A stretch of DNA of 64,000 bases from an uncultured Caulobacter sp. (GTDB taxonomy: Bacteria; Pseudomonadota; Alphaproteobacteria; Caulobacterales; Caulobacteraceae), in NCBI GenBank assembly GCA_913776195.1, contig CAJYMH010000031.1:186001-250000 (forward strand), in the 5' to 3' direction. The position numbers and the translations under genes are program-made. Below are positions 16,631 to 24,440 of the stretch, in pieces. The notes below the pieces were generated by a model. The model had not been told where the DNA came from, made no database searches, and was given only the letters and a program-made list of their open reading frames with translations. Each line of letters begins with the position of its first letter. Position 1 is the first letter of the stretch.

Positions 16631-16679
16631 GCGGGGCCGTGTTAGTTGGACCTATGGCGTCTCACGCACACGGCCCCGC
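16631..16679 (-). promoter_or_regulatory. Long hairpin between riboswitch aptamer and transporter start
   Basis: A perfect 12-bp inverted repeat, GCGGGGCCGTGT / ACACGGCCCCGC, encloses 25 nt and ends 14 bases before the start codon. There is no T-run, so it is more likely a translational or anti-termination element of the riboswitch expression platform than a simple terminator. Function is inferred from position. Confidence 0.6.
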
Positions 16680-16695
16680 TAGACCGCGCGTGAAA

Positions 16696-16818
16696 GCCAA
16701 AGGTCTCGCCAGGCCTTGAAAGGCTGATCGCGCCATGGGCCGTAACCCAAGTTTGTTGACGCGAACCCCGCTGATAGGCGCGGGCGGCTACTCCCCAGTG
16801 ACAGTGGGGTCTTTAGGC
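16696..16818 (-). promoter_or_regulatory. yybP-ykoY manganese riboswitch
   Basis: On the minus strand the conserved blocks occur in order: GCCTAAAG (16818-16811), GGGGAGTAGC (16796-16787), GCGTCAACA (16762-16754) and GCGAGACCTTTGGC (16709-16696). GCC-AAAG at the 5' end pairs with CTTTGGC at the 3' end to form P1. These are the consensus elements of the yybP-ykoY aptamer, which binds Mn2+ and commonly controls TMEM165/MntP-type exporters. The gene 80 bp downstream is such a transporter. The aptamer starts inside the 3' end of the PAP2 gene, whose stop codon is part of the GGGGAGTAGC block. Confidence 0.9.
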
Positions 16819-17549
16819 TCCTCCTGCGACGAACGCAAGCCGCGCCGCCGTTCGAAGAACCAGGCGGTCAGCCAGCAAGCCGTGGCCCAGGCCGCGCCCA
16901 AGCTCCAGCCACCCAAGACGTCGCTAGCCCAGTGAACCGCCAGATAGACCCGGCTGATCCCCACCAGGGCGGCGATTAGTATGGCGGCGGCGAATATGAA
17001 GATTTTCAGCCGTCGGCGATCCATGGCCTGGGCCAGCAGGGCGCCGAGGGTCAGGTATGTGATGGTTGACAGCATGGCGTGGCCGCTGGGGAAGCTGGCG
17101 TTGATCACTTCCTCGGCACGGTAGATGTCGGGTGGCCTGTCGCGGTCGTAGAAGGCCTTCAACAGCTGACTGATGACGACGCCGCCGCTGAGGGATAGCG
17201 CGACCAGCAGCGCCGAGCCTCGTCGCCCGCGCAGCAGCAGGAAGGTGACCGCCAGGCTGGCGATCAGCACCAGCGGGGCGATGCCGCCCAAGGCTGTCAG
17301 CTCCCCTAAGGCGCGTTCCAGCCAAGGTGGTCCAAGCGCGTCGCGTGGATCGGCCCCTGGCCGCAGCCAGTCCAGAATCGACTGGTCAAATCGCTGGCCG
17401 TCTGTCTCGGTGGCGTCGTCGGCGATCTCGATGAACGCGAGACTTCCGCCTGCCGCCACGATGAGGGCGAACAGGACCGCCAACTCGGCCCGACCGAAGC
17501 GGATGGCGCGCTCCAGAGCGGCGGGTATTCTTTGGGCAAGCGGCGCCAT
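16788..17549 (-). CDS. PAP2-superfamily membrane phosphatase
   Basis: 253 residues with about six membrane segments. The three PAP2 catalytic motifs are all present: KAFYDRDRP (KxxxxxxRP), FPSGHAM (PSGH) and SRVYLAVHWASD (SRxxxxxHxxxD). Such enzymes dephosphorylate lipid phosphates, undecaprenyl pyrophosphate or phosphatidic acid at the periplasmic face; the substrate here is unknown. The last codons (TGE-stop) double as the first conserved block of the manganese riboswitch serving the next gene on the same strand. It diverges from the CHASE3 kinase gene. Confidence 0.87.
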   Translation of the reverse strand: MAPLAQRIPAALERAIRFGRAELAVLFALIVAAGGSLAFIEIADDATETDGQRFDQSILDWLRPGADPRDALGPPWLERALGELTALGGIAPLVLIASLAVTFLLLRGRRGSALLVALSLSGGVVISQLLKAFYDRDRPPDIYRAEEVINASFPSGHAMLSTITYLTLGALLAQAMDRRRLKIFIFAAAILIAALVGISRVYLAVHWASDVLGGWSLGAAWATACWLTAWFFERRRGLRSSQEEPKDPTVTGE

Positions 17550-17698
17550 GGCGGTTGAACGCCCATGCGCGTGGCGGGTTGCGGTCTAAGGTGTCGATCC
17601 CGTCTTAGCCTTGGGGTCGATTGTCGCATCCAAAATTAGTTAAGTGTTCCATCAGCCGGGCCGGGCCATAGCGGGCCATATTTTGTATCGAGATTCCG

Positions 17699-20194
17699 AT
17701 GGCCGACATGTCCCCCGCCGTTCAAAGCCGCGCCTTGCGCGTGGCGATCGCCGCCGCCCTGGCCGTCGTGCCGGTGCTGCTGCTGGCGGGCTACGTCCTC
17801 GTCCAGGCGTTCGCGCGCGAAGACGCCATGCGCGACGCGCTGAACCGTTCCTTCCTGACGCGAACCCAGACGCAGAAGGTCCTGTCGCTGATGCAGGACG
17901 CCGAGACCGGTCAGCGCGGCTACATGATCACCGGCGATGACGTCTTCCTCGGCCCCTATGTCGTGGCGTCCAAAGAAATTCCGGACGCCTTGTCCAAACT
18001 GGAGGCTCTGGCTGACCCGGCGCAGTCGGAACGGATGCGCGCGTTGCGCCGTAGCAGCGACGCCAAGCTGGCCGAGCTGGAGCTGACCATCTCCATGCGT
18101 CGCGCAGGCCAGATCGAGCAGGGCATGACCCGGGTCCGCTCCGGCCTAGGCCGAAAGATCATGGATGAGGTTCGCGCGACGATCGCGGCCATCGAGGGCC
18201 ATGAGGTCGCCTTGCTGGAACATCGTCTGGACGAGGCGAGGCGTGCGCGTCGCGGGACGGAACTGCTGACGTCTGGTCTATTCGCCTTCCTGGCGCTGCT
18301 TGTCCTGGGCGCGGGCGTCTCGATCCTCAAGACTCTGCGCGAGCGTGAGGTCATCGCCCTGCGGCTGCGCGAGACGGCGGCGCGACACCAGGCGGTGTTC
18401 GACAGCGCCGTGGACACCATCATCACTCTCAATCCGAGCGGCAGCATCGAGACGATCAACCGCGCGGGCGAGCGTACCTTCGGCCGCAAGAGTGCGGAGC
18501 TTGAGCGGCGGGACCTTGGCGTAGTCATCGAGCTGCCGTCGGTGGGTGAAGGCGCCTTCCTCAAGCGCATCGGCCTTACGGGTGAGAGCCTGCGCGCCGG
18601 CGTGGTGATCGAGGGCGTGGGACGACGGGTTGACGGCTCGGTCTTCCCCGTCGACGTCGCCTTCGGCGCCATGCGTCTCAGCCGCGGCCTGCACGTGGTG
18701 GCCGTGGTCCGCGACATTTCCGAACGCAAACGCGTGGAGCAGCTGAAGGACGAGTTCATCTCCACCGTCAGCCACGAGCTGCGCACGCCTTTGACCTCCA
18801 TCGCCGGCTCGCTCGGGCTACTGAAGGGCGGGGCCGCGGGGCTGCTGGAGGACCGCGCCGACCGGCTGATCACCATCGCCCACAAGAATTGCGAGCGTCT
18901 GGTCCGCTTGATCAACGACATCCTCGACATCCAGAAGATCGAGTCCGGCAAGATGCGCTTCGCTGAGACGGAGCTGGATCTGGTCAAGGTCGTGCATCAG
19001 GCGGTCGAGGGATTACGCGGCTATACCGGAAAGCTGGGAACCGAGGTCGTGGTGAACGAACCGGCCGCGCCGTTGATGGTGCGCGGCGACGCCGACCGAT
19101 TGACTCAGGTCGCCAGCAACCTGATCGCCAACGCCGCGCGCTTCTCGCCGGCGGACCGGTCGGTCGAGGTGTCATTCCTCGTTGATGGCGACATTATCCG
19201 CGCCAGCGTGCGTGACCATGGGCCAGGCGTGCCCGAGGCTTTCCACTCGCGCATCTTCAGCAAGTTCGCCCAGGCCGACGGGTCCAGCACCCGCGAAGAC
19301 GGCGGCACAGGCCTTGGCCTGGCGATCAGCAAGGAGATCACCGACCGCCACGGCGGCAAGCTGTGGTTCGAATCAGAGACGGGTCGGGGCGCGGTGTTCC
19401 ATATTGACCTTCCTATGCTCACGCCCCGCGCGCCACGGGTCGCGGAAGGAGTCTCGCCCATCCTGATCTGCGAGAACGACCCCCAGGCCGGAGCTCTGCT
19501 GCAAGCCCTGCTGGAGGCGGAAGGCGTGCGCACCGAGCTGGTGACCGATCTCGCCACGGCCGAGACGGTCCTGTCGGAGAAGAGCTATGCCGGCCTGTTC
19601 CTGGATCTCAATCTTCCCGACGGCCATGGCCTCGACCTTCTGAAGCGCTTGCGTCTGCAGGGAACCAATCGCGCCCTGCCGGTGGTGGTGGTCTCGCTCG
19701 AAGCGCCCAGCCCCGATGACCTGAAGGGCGCGGCGGTGGAGATCGTCGACTGGATCGCCAAGCCGCTCAACGCGGCGCGCATCCGCGCGGCCATCGAGAC
19801 GGTGATGCAGCGTTCGCGACCGGAGGGGCCGCTGATCCTCCACGTGGATGACGACCCGGACGTTCTTCACCTGGTCGGAGAGGCTCTGGGGGCCGCTGGC
19901 GAAGTGATCCGCGCCCAAAGCGTGATTGAGGCCCGAGCGATTCTCGCCATCCGCCGACCCGACCTGGTGATTCTTGACCTGGGACTTCCCGATGGTTCGG
20001 GGCTCGAGCTTCTGCCCTTACTCAAAGGGCCGGACGGCGGGGCGATTCCCGTTATCGTCTTCTCAGCCCAGGAGCTGGAGGATGGCATGTTCGAGAGCGT
20101 CGACGAGGTTCTGACCAAGTCTCGCACCACGCTCGAACATCTGGCGTCGCTGGCGCGCAAACTGTCGGCTGAGGCGGGCGGCGCAGAGGCCTGA
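17699..20194 (+). CDS. CHASE3-PAS hybrid histidine kinase with two receiver domains
   Basis: 831 residues. TM1 (about 13-34), a periplasmic CHASE3 domain (36-180; QKVLSLMQDAETGQRGYMI), TM2 (187-210), PAS (225-340), HisKA with phosphoacceptor H359 in [11 protein letters not shown], HATPase_c (455-572; [19 protein letters not shown]), then two receiver domains: REC1 with D636 (LFLDLNLPDG) and REC2 with D760 (VILDLGLPDGSG). CHASE3 senses unknown extracellular cues. No output response regulator is adjacent, so the phosphoryl group probably passes to an unlinked phosphotransfer protein. There is no strong ribosome binding site before the ATG. Confidence 0.9.
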   Translation: MADMSPAVQSRALRVAIAAALAVVPVLLLAGYVLVQAFAREDAMRDALNRSFLTRTQTQKVLSLMQDAETGQRGYMITGDDVFLGPYVVASKEIPDALSKLEALADPAQSERMRALRRSSDAKLAELELTISMRRAGQIEQGMTRVRSGLGRKIMDEVRATIAAIEGHEVALLEHRLDEARRARRGTELLTSGLFAFLALLVLGAGVSILKTLREREVIALRLRETAARHQAVFDSAVDTIITLNPSGSIETINRAGERTFGRKSAELERRDLGVVIELPSVGEGAFLKRIGLTGESLRAGVVIEGVGRRVDGSVFPVDVAFGAMRLSRGLHVVAVVRDISERKRVEQLKDEFISTVSHELRTPLTSIAGSLGLLKGGAAGLLEDRADRLITIAHKNCERLVRLINDILDIQKIESGKMRFAETELDLVKVVHQAVEGLRGYTGKLGTEVVVNEPAAPLMVRGDADRLTQVASNLIANAARFSPADRSVEVSFLVDGDIIRASVRDHGPGVPEAFHSRIFSKFAQADGSSTREDGGTGLGLAISKEITDRHGGKLWFESETGRGAVFHIDLPMLTPRAPRVAEGVSPILICENDPQAGALLQALLEAEGVRTELVTDLATAETVLSEKSYAGLFLDLNLPDGHGLDLLKRLRLQGTNRALPVVVVSLEAPSPDDLKGAAVEIVDWIAKPLNAARIRAAIETVMQRSRPEGPLILHVDDDPDVLHLVGEALGAAGEVIRAQSVIEARAILAIRRPDLVILDLGLPDGSGLELLPLLKGPDGGAIPVIVFSAQELEDGMFESVDEVLTKSRTTLEHLASLARKLSAEAGGAEA

Positions 20195-20498
20195 AAATCT
20201 GTCCCGCAGGACATTCCGCGCGCCTGAAATTTTTCGGCGCAAGGCGGCTCGAAAGGGCGGCGCCCCGCAAGGGCCCGCCATTGCTGAACATTGGGTTAGG
20301 GAACCCGGGTCCGAGCCTTCTCCGTCAACAGGTTGTTAACGAAAAAGTCTGGTTAAGCCCCATTCACCCCGTTGACGATTCAGAGCCCTCGTGGCCCCAT
20401 ATGTAGGTCGGCGGCGGGCGGCCAACACAACATCTAGACGACTGACAGCGAGCTTCAGGCTGGGCTGAAAGTGTTTAAAGTACAGGATCTTGGGGCAG
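20195..20498 (+). other. 304-bp control region upstream of nrdA
   Basis: No gene is seen. It contains a TTGACG hexamer (20372-20377) that could be a -35 box, one GANTC site (gattc, 20376-20380) of the kind methylated by CcrM in Caulobacterales, and two NrdR-box-like sites (listed separately). A GGGTT/AACCC inverted repeat lies at about 20292-20305. Confidence 0.5.
20394..20440. promoter_or_regulatory. Tandem NrdR-box-like sites
   Basis: Two 16-bp segments, gccccatatgtaggtc (20394-20409) and acacaacatctagacg (20425-20440), each fit much of the NrdR box consensus acaCwAtATaTwGtgt, especially its core. Their start-to-start distance is exactly 31 bp, the three-helical-turn spacing known for NrdR pairs. 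NrdR represses ribonucleotide reductase genes in an ATP/dATP-dependent way; nrdA begins 58 bp downstream. The flanks are weakly matched, so this needs comparison with orthologous promoters. Confidence 0.6.
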
Positions 20499-22376
20499 AT
20501 GATGGCGACTGAAGCGGCGAAGCAGCAGGCAAACACGAGCGCCCGGACCGCGCCGATGCGGCCCGCCGAGCGGCCCCACCTGCATGTCGTCAGCAAGGTC
20601 CAGCTGGACCGGTCGCGTGACGCTCTGCTGACCGACTTCGGCAAGACCACCCTGGAGGATCGCTACCTGCTGCCGGGTGAGTCCTATCAGGACATGTTCG
20701 CTCGCGTGGCGACCGCCTTCTCCGACGACGCTGATCACGCTCAACGCATCTACGACTACATCTCCAAGCTCTGGTTCATGCCGGCGACTCCGGTGCTATC
20801 AAACGGCGGCGCCGACCGTGGCCTACCGATCAGCTGCTTCCTGAACTCGGTTTCTGACAGCCTCGACGGCATTGTCGGCGTCTGGAACGAAAACGTCTGG
20901 CTGGCGGCCAACGGCGGAGGCATCGGCACCTACTGGGGCGGCGTGCGCTCAATCGGCGAGCGCGTTAAAGGTCAAGGCCAGACCAGCGGCATCATCCCGT
21001 TTATCCGCGTGATGGACAGCCTGACCCTCGCTATTAGCCAGGGCAGCCTGCGCCGCGGCTCGGCGGCGGTGTATCTGGACATCCACCACCCGGAGATCGA
21101 GGAATTCCTCGAGATCCGTAAGCCGTCAGGTGACTTCAACCGCAAGTCCCTGAATCTCCACCACGGCATCTCGATCAGCGACGCCTTCATGGAAGCCGTC
21201 CGCGACGGCGCCAAGTTCGGGCTGCAGTCGCCCAAGACCGGCGAAGTCGTCCGTGAAGTGGACGCCCGCGACCTGTGGCAGAAGATCCTCGACCTGCGCA
21301 TGCAGACGGGCGAGCCGTATCTGATCTTCTCCGACACCGTGAACCGCGCCATGCCGCAGCACCAGAAGGACCTGGGCCTGTCGGTGCGCCAGTCGAACCT
21401 GTGCAGCGAGATCATGCTGCACACCGGCGCCGACCATCTGGGCAACGACCGCACGGCGGTCTGCTGCCTGTCGTCGGTTAACGCCGAGACCTTCCTGGAG
21501 TGGCGCGACGAGCCCCGCTTCATCGAGGATGTCATGCGCTTCCTCGACAACGTGCTGGAGGACTTCATCCTTCGCGCGCCTTCGCCGGCCGCCGCCGCCG
21601 TTTATGCCGCCCAGCGCGAGCGTTCGGTAGGCCTGGGCCTGATGGGCTTCCACTCGTTCCTGCAGGCCCAGAACGTTCCGTTCGAGAGCGCCCTGGCCAA
21701 GAGCTGGAACATGCGCCTGTTCAAGCACCTGCGCCGCGAGGCCGACAAGGCCTCCAAGCTCCTGGCCGAAGAGAAGGGCCCTTGCCTGGACGCGGCCGAG
21801 CGCGGCGTCATGGAGCGCTTCTCGCACAAGCTGGCCATCGCCCCGACCGCTTCGATCTCGATCATCTGCGGCGGCACCTCAGCCGGCATCGAGCCGATCC
21901 CGGCCAACATCTATACCCACAAGACCCTGTCGGGCTCCTTCGCGGTGAAGAACCCCTATCTGGAGCGCCTGCTGGACGAGAAGGGCCAGAACACCGAAGC
22001 CGTCTGGGGGTCGATCCTCGAACAGGAAGGCTCGGTCCAGCACTTGGACTTCCTCACTCAGGACGAGAAGGACGTGTTCAAGACCGCCTTCGAACTGGAC
22101 CAGCGCTGGATCGTCGAACTGGCTGCCGACCGTACGCCTGAAATCTGCCAGTCGCAGTCGGTGAACATCTTCCTGCCGGGCGACGTGGATAAGTGGGACC
22201 TGCACATGCTGCACTGGCAGGCCTGGGAGCGCGGCGTGAAGTCGCTGTACTACCTACGCTCCAAGTCGGTTCAGCGCGCCGCTTACGCTGGTGCGGACGG
22301 CGCCGAAGGGGCCTCCTCCTCCGAAACCATGAGCACCCCGCGCACCGACTACGAAGAATGCCTCGCCTGCCAGTAA
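20499..22376 (+). CDS. nrdA: Ribonucleoside-diphosphate reductase, alpha subunit (class I)
   Basis: 625 residues from ATG 20499 (ATG 20502 or TTG 20490 are also possible). It carries the class I catalytic set: ISCFLNS (first active-site Cys), RQSNLCSEIML (thiyl-radical Cys with Asn and Glu), AVCCLSS (second redox Cys), IAPTASISIICG and the C-terminal shuttle ECLACQ. It reduces ribonucleotides to deoxyribonucleotides together with a beta subunit. There is no N-terminal ATP-cone of the usual length before the catalytic core, so dATP feedback may be weak or absent. No nrdB follows; the next gene is on the other strand, so the beta subunit must be encoded elsewhere. Confidence 0.94.
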   Translation: MMATEAAKQQANTSARTAPMRPAERPHLHVVSKVQLDRSRDALLTDFGKTTLEDRYLLPGESYQDMFARVATAFSDDADHAQRIYDYISKLWFMPATPVLSNGGADRGLPISCFLNSVSDSLDGIVGVWNENVWLAANGGGIGTYWGGVRSIGERVKGQGQTSGIIPFIRVMDSLTLAISQGSLRRGSAAVYLDIHHPEIEEFLEIRKPSGDFNRKSLNLHHGISISDAFMEAVRDGAKFGLQSPKTGEVVREVDARDLWQKILDLRMQTGEPYLIFSDTVNRAMPQHQKDLGLSVRQSNLCSEIMLHTGADHLGNDRTAVCCLSSVNAETFLEWRDEPRFIEDVMRFLDNVLEDFILRAPSPAAAAVYAAQRERSVGLGLMGFHSFLQAQNVPFESALAKSWNMRLFKHLRREADKASKLLAEEKGPCLDAAERGVMERFSHKLAIAPTASISIICGGTSAGIEPIPANIYTHKTLSGSFAVKNPYLERLLDEKGQNTEAVWGSILEQEGSVQHLDFLTQDEKDVFKTAFELDQRWIVELAADRTPEICQSQSVNIFLPGDVDKWDLHMLHWQAWERGVKSLYYLRSKSVQRAAYAGADGAEGASSSETMSTPRTDYEECLACQ

Positions 22377-22410
22377 GGGGAAGCGTCGAAGAGACTGAAG
22401 ACACCGAATG

Positions 22411-22437
22411 GGCCGCTCCGAAAGGGCGGCCTTTTTT
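22411..22437 (+). terminator. Rho-independent terminator after nrdA
   Basis: GGCCGCTC / GGGCGGCC stem with a CGAAA-type loop followed by six T residues, 34 bp after the nrdA stop. It also lies just beyond the stop of the convergent thioesterase gene. Confidence 0.85.
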
Positions 22438-22444
22438 CGTCCGG

Positions 22445-23242
22445 CTAGCCGAACACCGCGACTGTCTGGCGGCCGATCAGGGCGGGGCGATCGCCGGCTC
22501 CCCACAGGGTCATCGCCTGAGCCGAGTATCCAGCGGCGGTGACTTCGGCCCGACTTTGACAAAGCCAGAAGCCGTCCAAGGGCGCGGGGTCCGTATCGGT
22601 GAACTCCACCATCCAGGTCATGGAGCTGATCGGAGCCCACTCCTTGTAGAGCACCGCCGCGGCGGGCGGCAGGACGTCGCCCAACGCCAAAAGGGAAGCC
22701 GCCTGCGACCCGGCCTGAGCGTCACGGTGGCGAATCCACCACAAGATCTCGGCCTCGCCGCCTCCCGCCAGCGGTGTGGACCCGCCAGCCATGCGTCGTT
22801 CGAAATGTTGGCCAAACCCAGGCCCGCCGCGGCTGGGCAGGACGACGGAGTCGGCCGGAGCCGCGGTTGTCGGACGCTTGATACTTGTCACGTTCAGTTG
22901 TGATGCTCGCGCTGCGCCGAAGCAAAGGGTCGCGCGGGTCGCCAGGCCGCCCTGGCTCTCCATGTCCACATTGACCACGGTGACCGACTTGCCCTGACGC
23001 AGGATTTCAGTGCGGAACCTCGCCTCTCCCGCTCCCGGTCCTACGAAGGTGAGCATGGCTGAGCGTAAAGGCGGCAATCCGTCGAACGCATGCAAGGCGG
23101 CTTCCGCGCACAGGGCCGCCGACAGTCCGCCATAGGTGGTGCGCCCTTGCAGCCAGTCGTGGGGAATGTAGGCCCTACCCGAAGTCCGCACAGTCTCAAC
23201 GAGCTGGGAGTAGGGCGTCGTGGGCGTAGTGACGTCGGTCAT
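22445..23242 (-). CDS. Thioesterase-family protein (TesB-like double hotdog)
   Basis: 265 residues from ATG 23242; longer upstream frame is not coding. The sequence resembles acyl-CoA thioesterases of the TesB/4HBT_3 type: HDWLQGRTTYGGLSAALC near the N-terminus, LRSAMLTFVGPGAGEARF, GKSVTVVNVDMESQGGLATR, and a C-terminal hotdog half with WMVEFTDTDPAPLDGFWL and GYSAQAMTLWGAGDRPALIG. Double-hotdog enzymes hydrolyse acyl-CoA; the chain length specificity cannot be read. It is convergent with nrdA and diverges from the beta-barrel protein gene by 180 bp. Confidence 0.8.
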   Translation of the reverse strand: MTDVTTPTTPYSQLVETVRTSGRAYIPHDWLQGRTTYGGLSAALCAEAALHAFDGLPPLRSAMLTFVGPGAGEARFRTEILRQGKSVTVVNVDMESQGGLATRATLCFGAARASQLNVTSIKRPTTAAPADSVVLPSRGGPGFGQHFERRMAGGSTPLAGGGEAEILWWIRHRDAQAGSQAASLLALGDVLPPAAAVLYKEWAPISSMTWMVEFTDTDPAPLDGFWLCQSRAEVTAAGYSAQAMTLWGAGDRPALIGRQTVAVFG

Positions 23243-23422
23243 GCGGGTTATTGGTCCTGTTTGAATACTCACTCTGGAGCTCGACTCTATGGGCGTCAAC
23301 CTCAGTGACCCCGCGCCGCTGAGGGAACCCGACGCGCTGATCAACGATTGTTTCAGCGGATGACGATCGCGCGGCCCGGATAGGCTAGGTCGTGGCGGAT
23401 CGAGGATGATGGGGGATCCGCC

Positions 23423-24271
23423 ATGCGGATCTGGGTTGGCATAGGATGTATGGCGGCGTGCGCCGCCGCGGGCGGGGCCTGGGGTCAGGATTTGGACGCT
23501 TCGAACTTCTCCGCGCAGGGCCAGCGCCAATCGGGCCTGGGCGGTGCGTTCGCCGCTCACGGACCGTCCACATCACCGCTTTCCATTTCATCCACGCGCT
23601 ATGACCCCGCCCACGGCGTTGTGGACTGGTCGACGCGTGAGACGGTCACGCCCAGCCGGAGCGGAAAGCGCGTCGATTCGGTCCGTGTCAGCGTCGCCAG
23701 CTATGCACCCCGCGCGGGCGGCCTTGTCCTACCGCAGCCCGGTGTGGATGCGGATGATTTCGCGAGCATCGACGCCTACGACGTCACCCTGACCCGGGGC
23801 TGGCCGGCCGCCTTGGCGTTTTCCGCCGGCAAGGTCGATATCGACGTGTCGCCTCACGCGTCCGTTGGTTTCGGCGACGGCGGCAACAGCGCAGAGGCTG
23901 GCGCCATGCTGCGCGTGGGAAAGAACCTGGAGGACCGGGTTGACGGAGCGCTCGGTCAGGTCGGCGTGAAGGATGGCTCGTCTTTTGGCGACAAGGGGCG
24001 CTGGTATCTGTTCGCCGCCGCTTCAGGGCGCGCGGTCGGCATGAACATGACGCAGGGCTCCGGGGGCTGGGAGCGGGCCGGCTGGTCCACCGACGCCACC
24101 AGCCGACTGGTAGGCGACGCGCAGGCTGGCGTCGCTTGGCGCAAGGGCGCGATGCAGGCCTCGGTCGGCTATGTGGGCCGCCGCATCAAGGGCAAGGAAC
24201 AGTTCCGGGGCATGGACACCATCCAAAGCTCGATGGTCGGCGTCAGTTTCAGCCTTAGGCCGAAATGGTGA
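23423..24271 (+). CDS. Outer-membrane beta-barrel protein, DUF2219/LpxR-like
   Basis: 282 residues with a signal peptide (to GGAWG). The mature part alternates polar and hydrophobic residues in the manner of beta-strands and ends in GVSFSLRPKW. The segment GRWYLFAAASGRAVGMNMT resembles the conserved region of DUF2219 proteins, which include lipid A 3'-O-deacylase LpxR. The characteristic catalytic Asn/Asp/Ser/His residues of LpxR were not confirmed by eye, so enzymatic activity is unproven. The start follows GGGGGA by seven bases. It is convergent with the 55-residue gene. Confidence 0.55.
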   Translation: MRIWVGIGCMAACAAAGGAWGQDLDASNFSAQGQRQSGLGGAFAAHGPSTSPLSISSTRYDPAHGVVDWSTRETVTPSRSGKRVDSVRVSVASYAPRAGGLVLPQPGVDADDFASIDAYDVTLTRGWPAALAFSAGKVDIDVSPHASVGFGDGGNSAEAGAMLRVGKNLEDRVDGALGQVGVKDGSSFGDKGRWYLFAAASGRAVGMNMTQGSGGWERAGWSTDATSRLVGDAQAGVAWRKGAMQASVGYVGRRIKGKEQFRGMDTIQSSMVGVSFSLRPKW

Positions 24272-24272
24272 T

Positions 24273-24440
24273 CTAACCCGTCCAGGGCTTGCGGGATTTC
24301 GGGCTGTTGAGGCCCATGGCCTGGTCCCGCTGAAACCGCCCGCCCCGAGGCGGCTTGGGCTTGGCCGCGATCGCCGCCTTCTTCAGGCGTAGCGCGCGCT
24401 GAATAGGCGTCTCGCCCTGGGGCGCCTCATCGTCGGTCAT
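24273..24440 (-). CDS. Small basic hypothetical protein coupled to the MASE1 kinase
   Basis: A 55-codon gene whose ATG (24440-24438) overlaps the TGA stop of the upstream kinase (ATGA), so its translation is probably coupled to the kinase. The product begins [19 protein letters not shown] and continues with a Lys/Ala/Pro/Arg-rich stretch ([20 protein letters not shown]), ending SRKPWTG. It has no membrane segment or signal, and is likely unstructured or nucleic-acid binding, though that is a guess from composition. No family recognised. Confidence 0.6.
   Translation of the reverse strand: MTDDEAPQGETPIQRALRLKKAAIAAKPKPPRGGRFQRDQAMGLNSPKSRKPWTG

Noticed and set aside
20334-20356. CtrA-box-like pair (gttaac ... 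ggttaag) upstream of nrdA
   Set aside because: The two TTAA units are about 13 bases apart instead of the 7 required in the full CtrA site.
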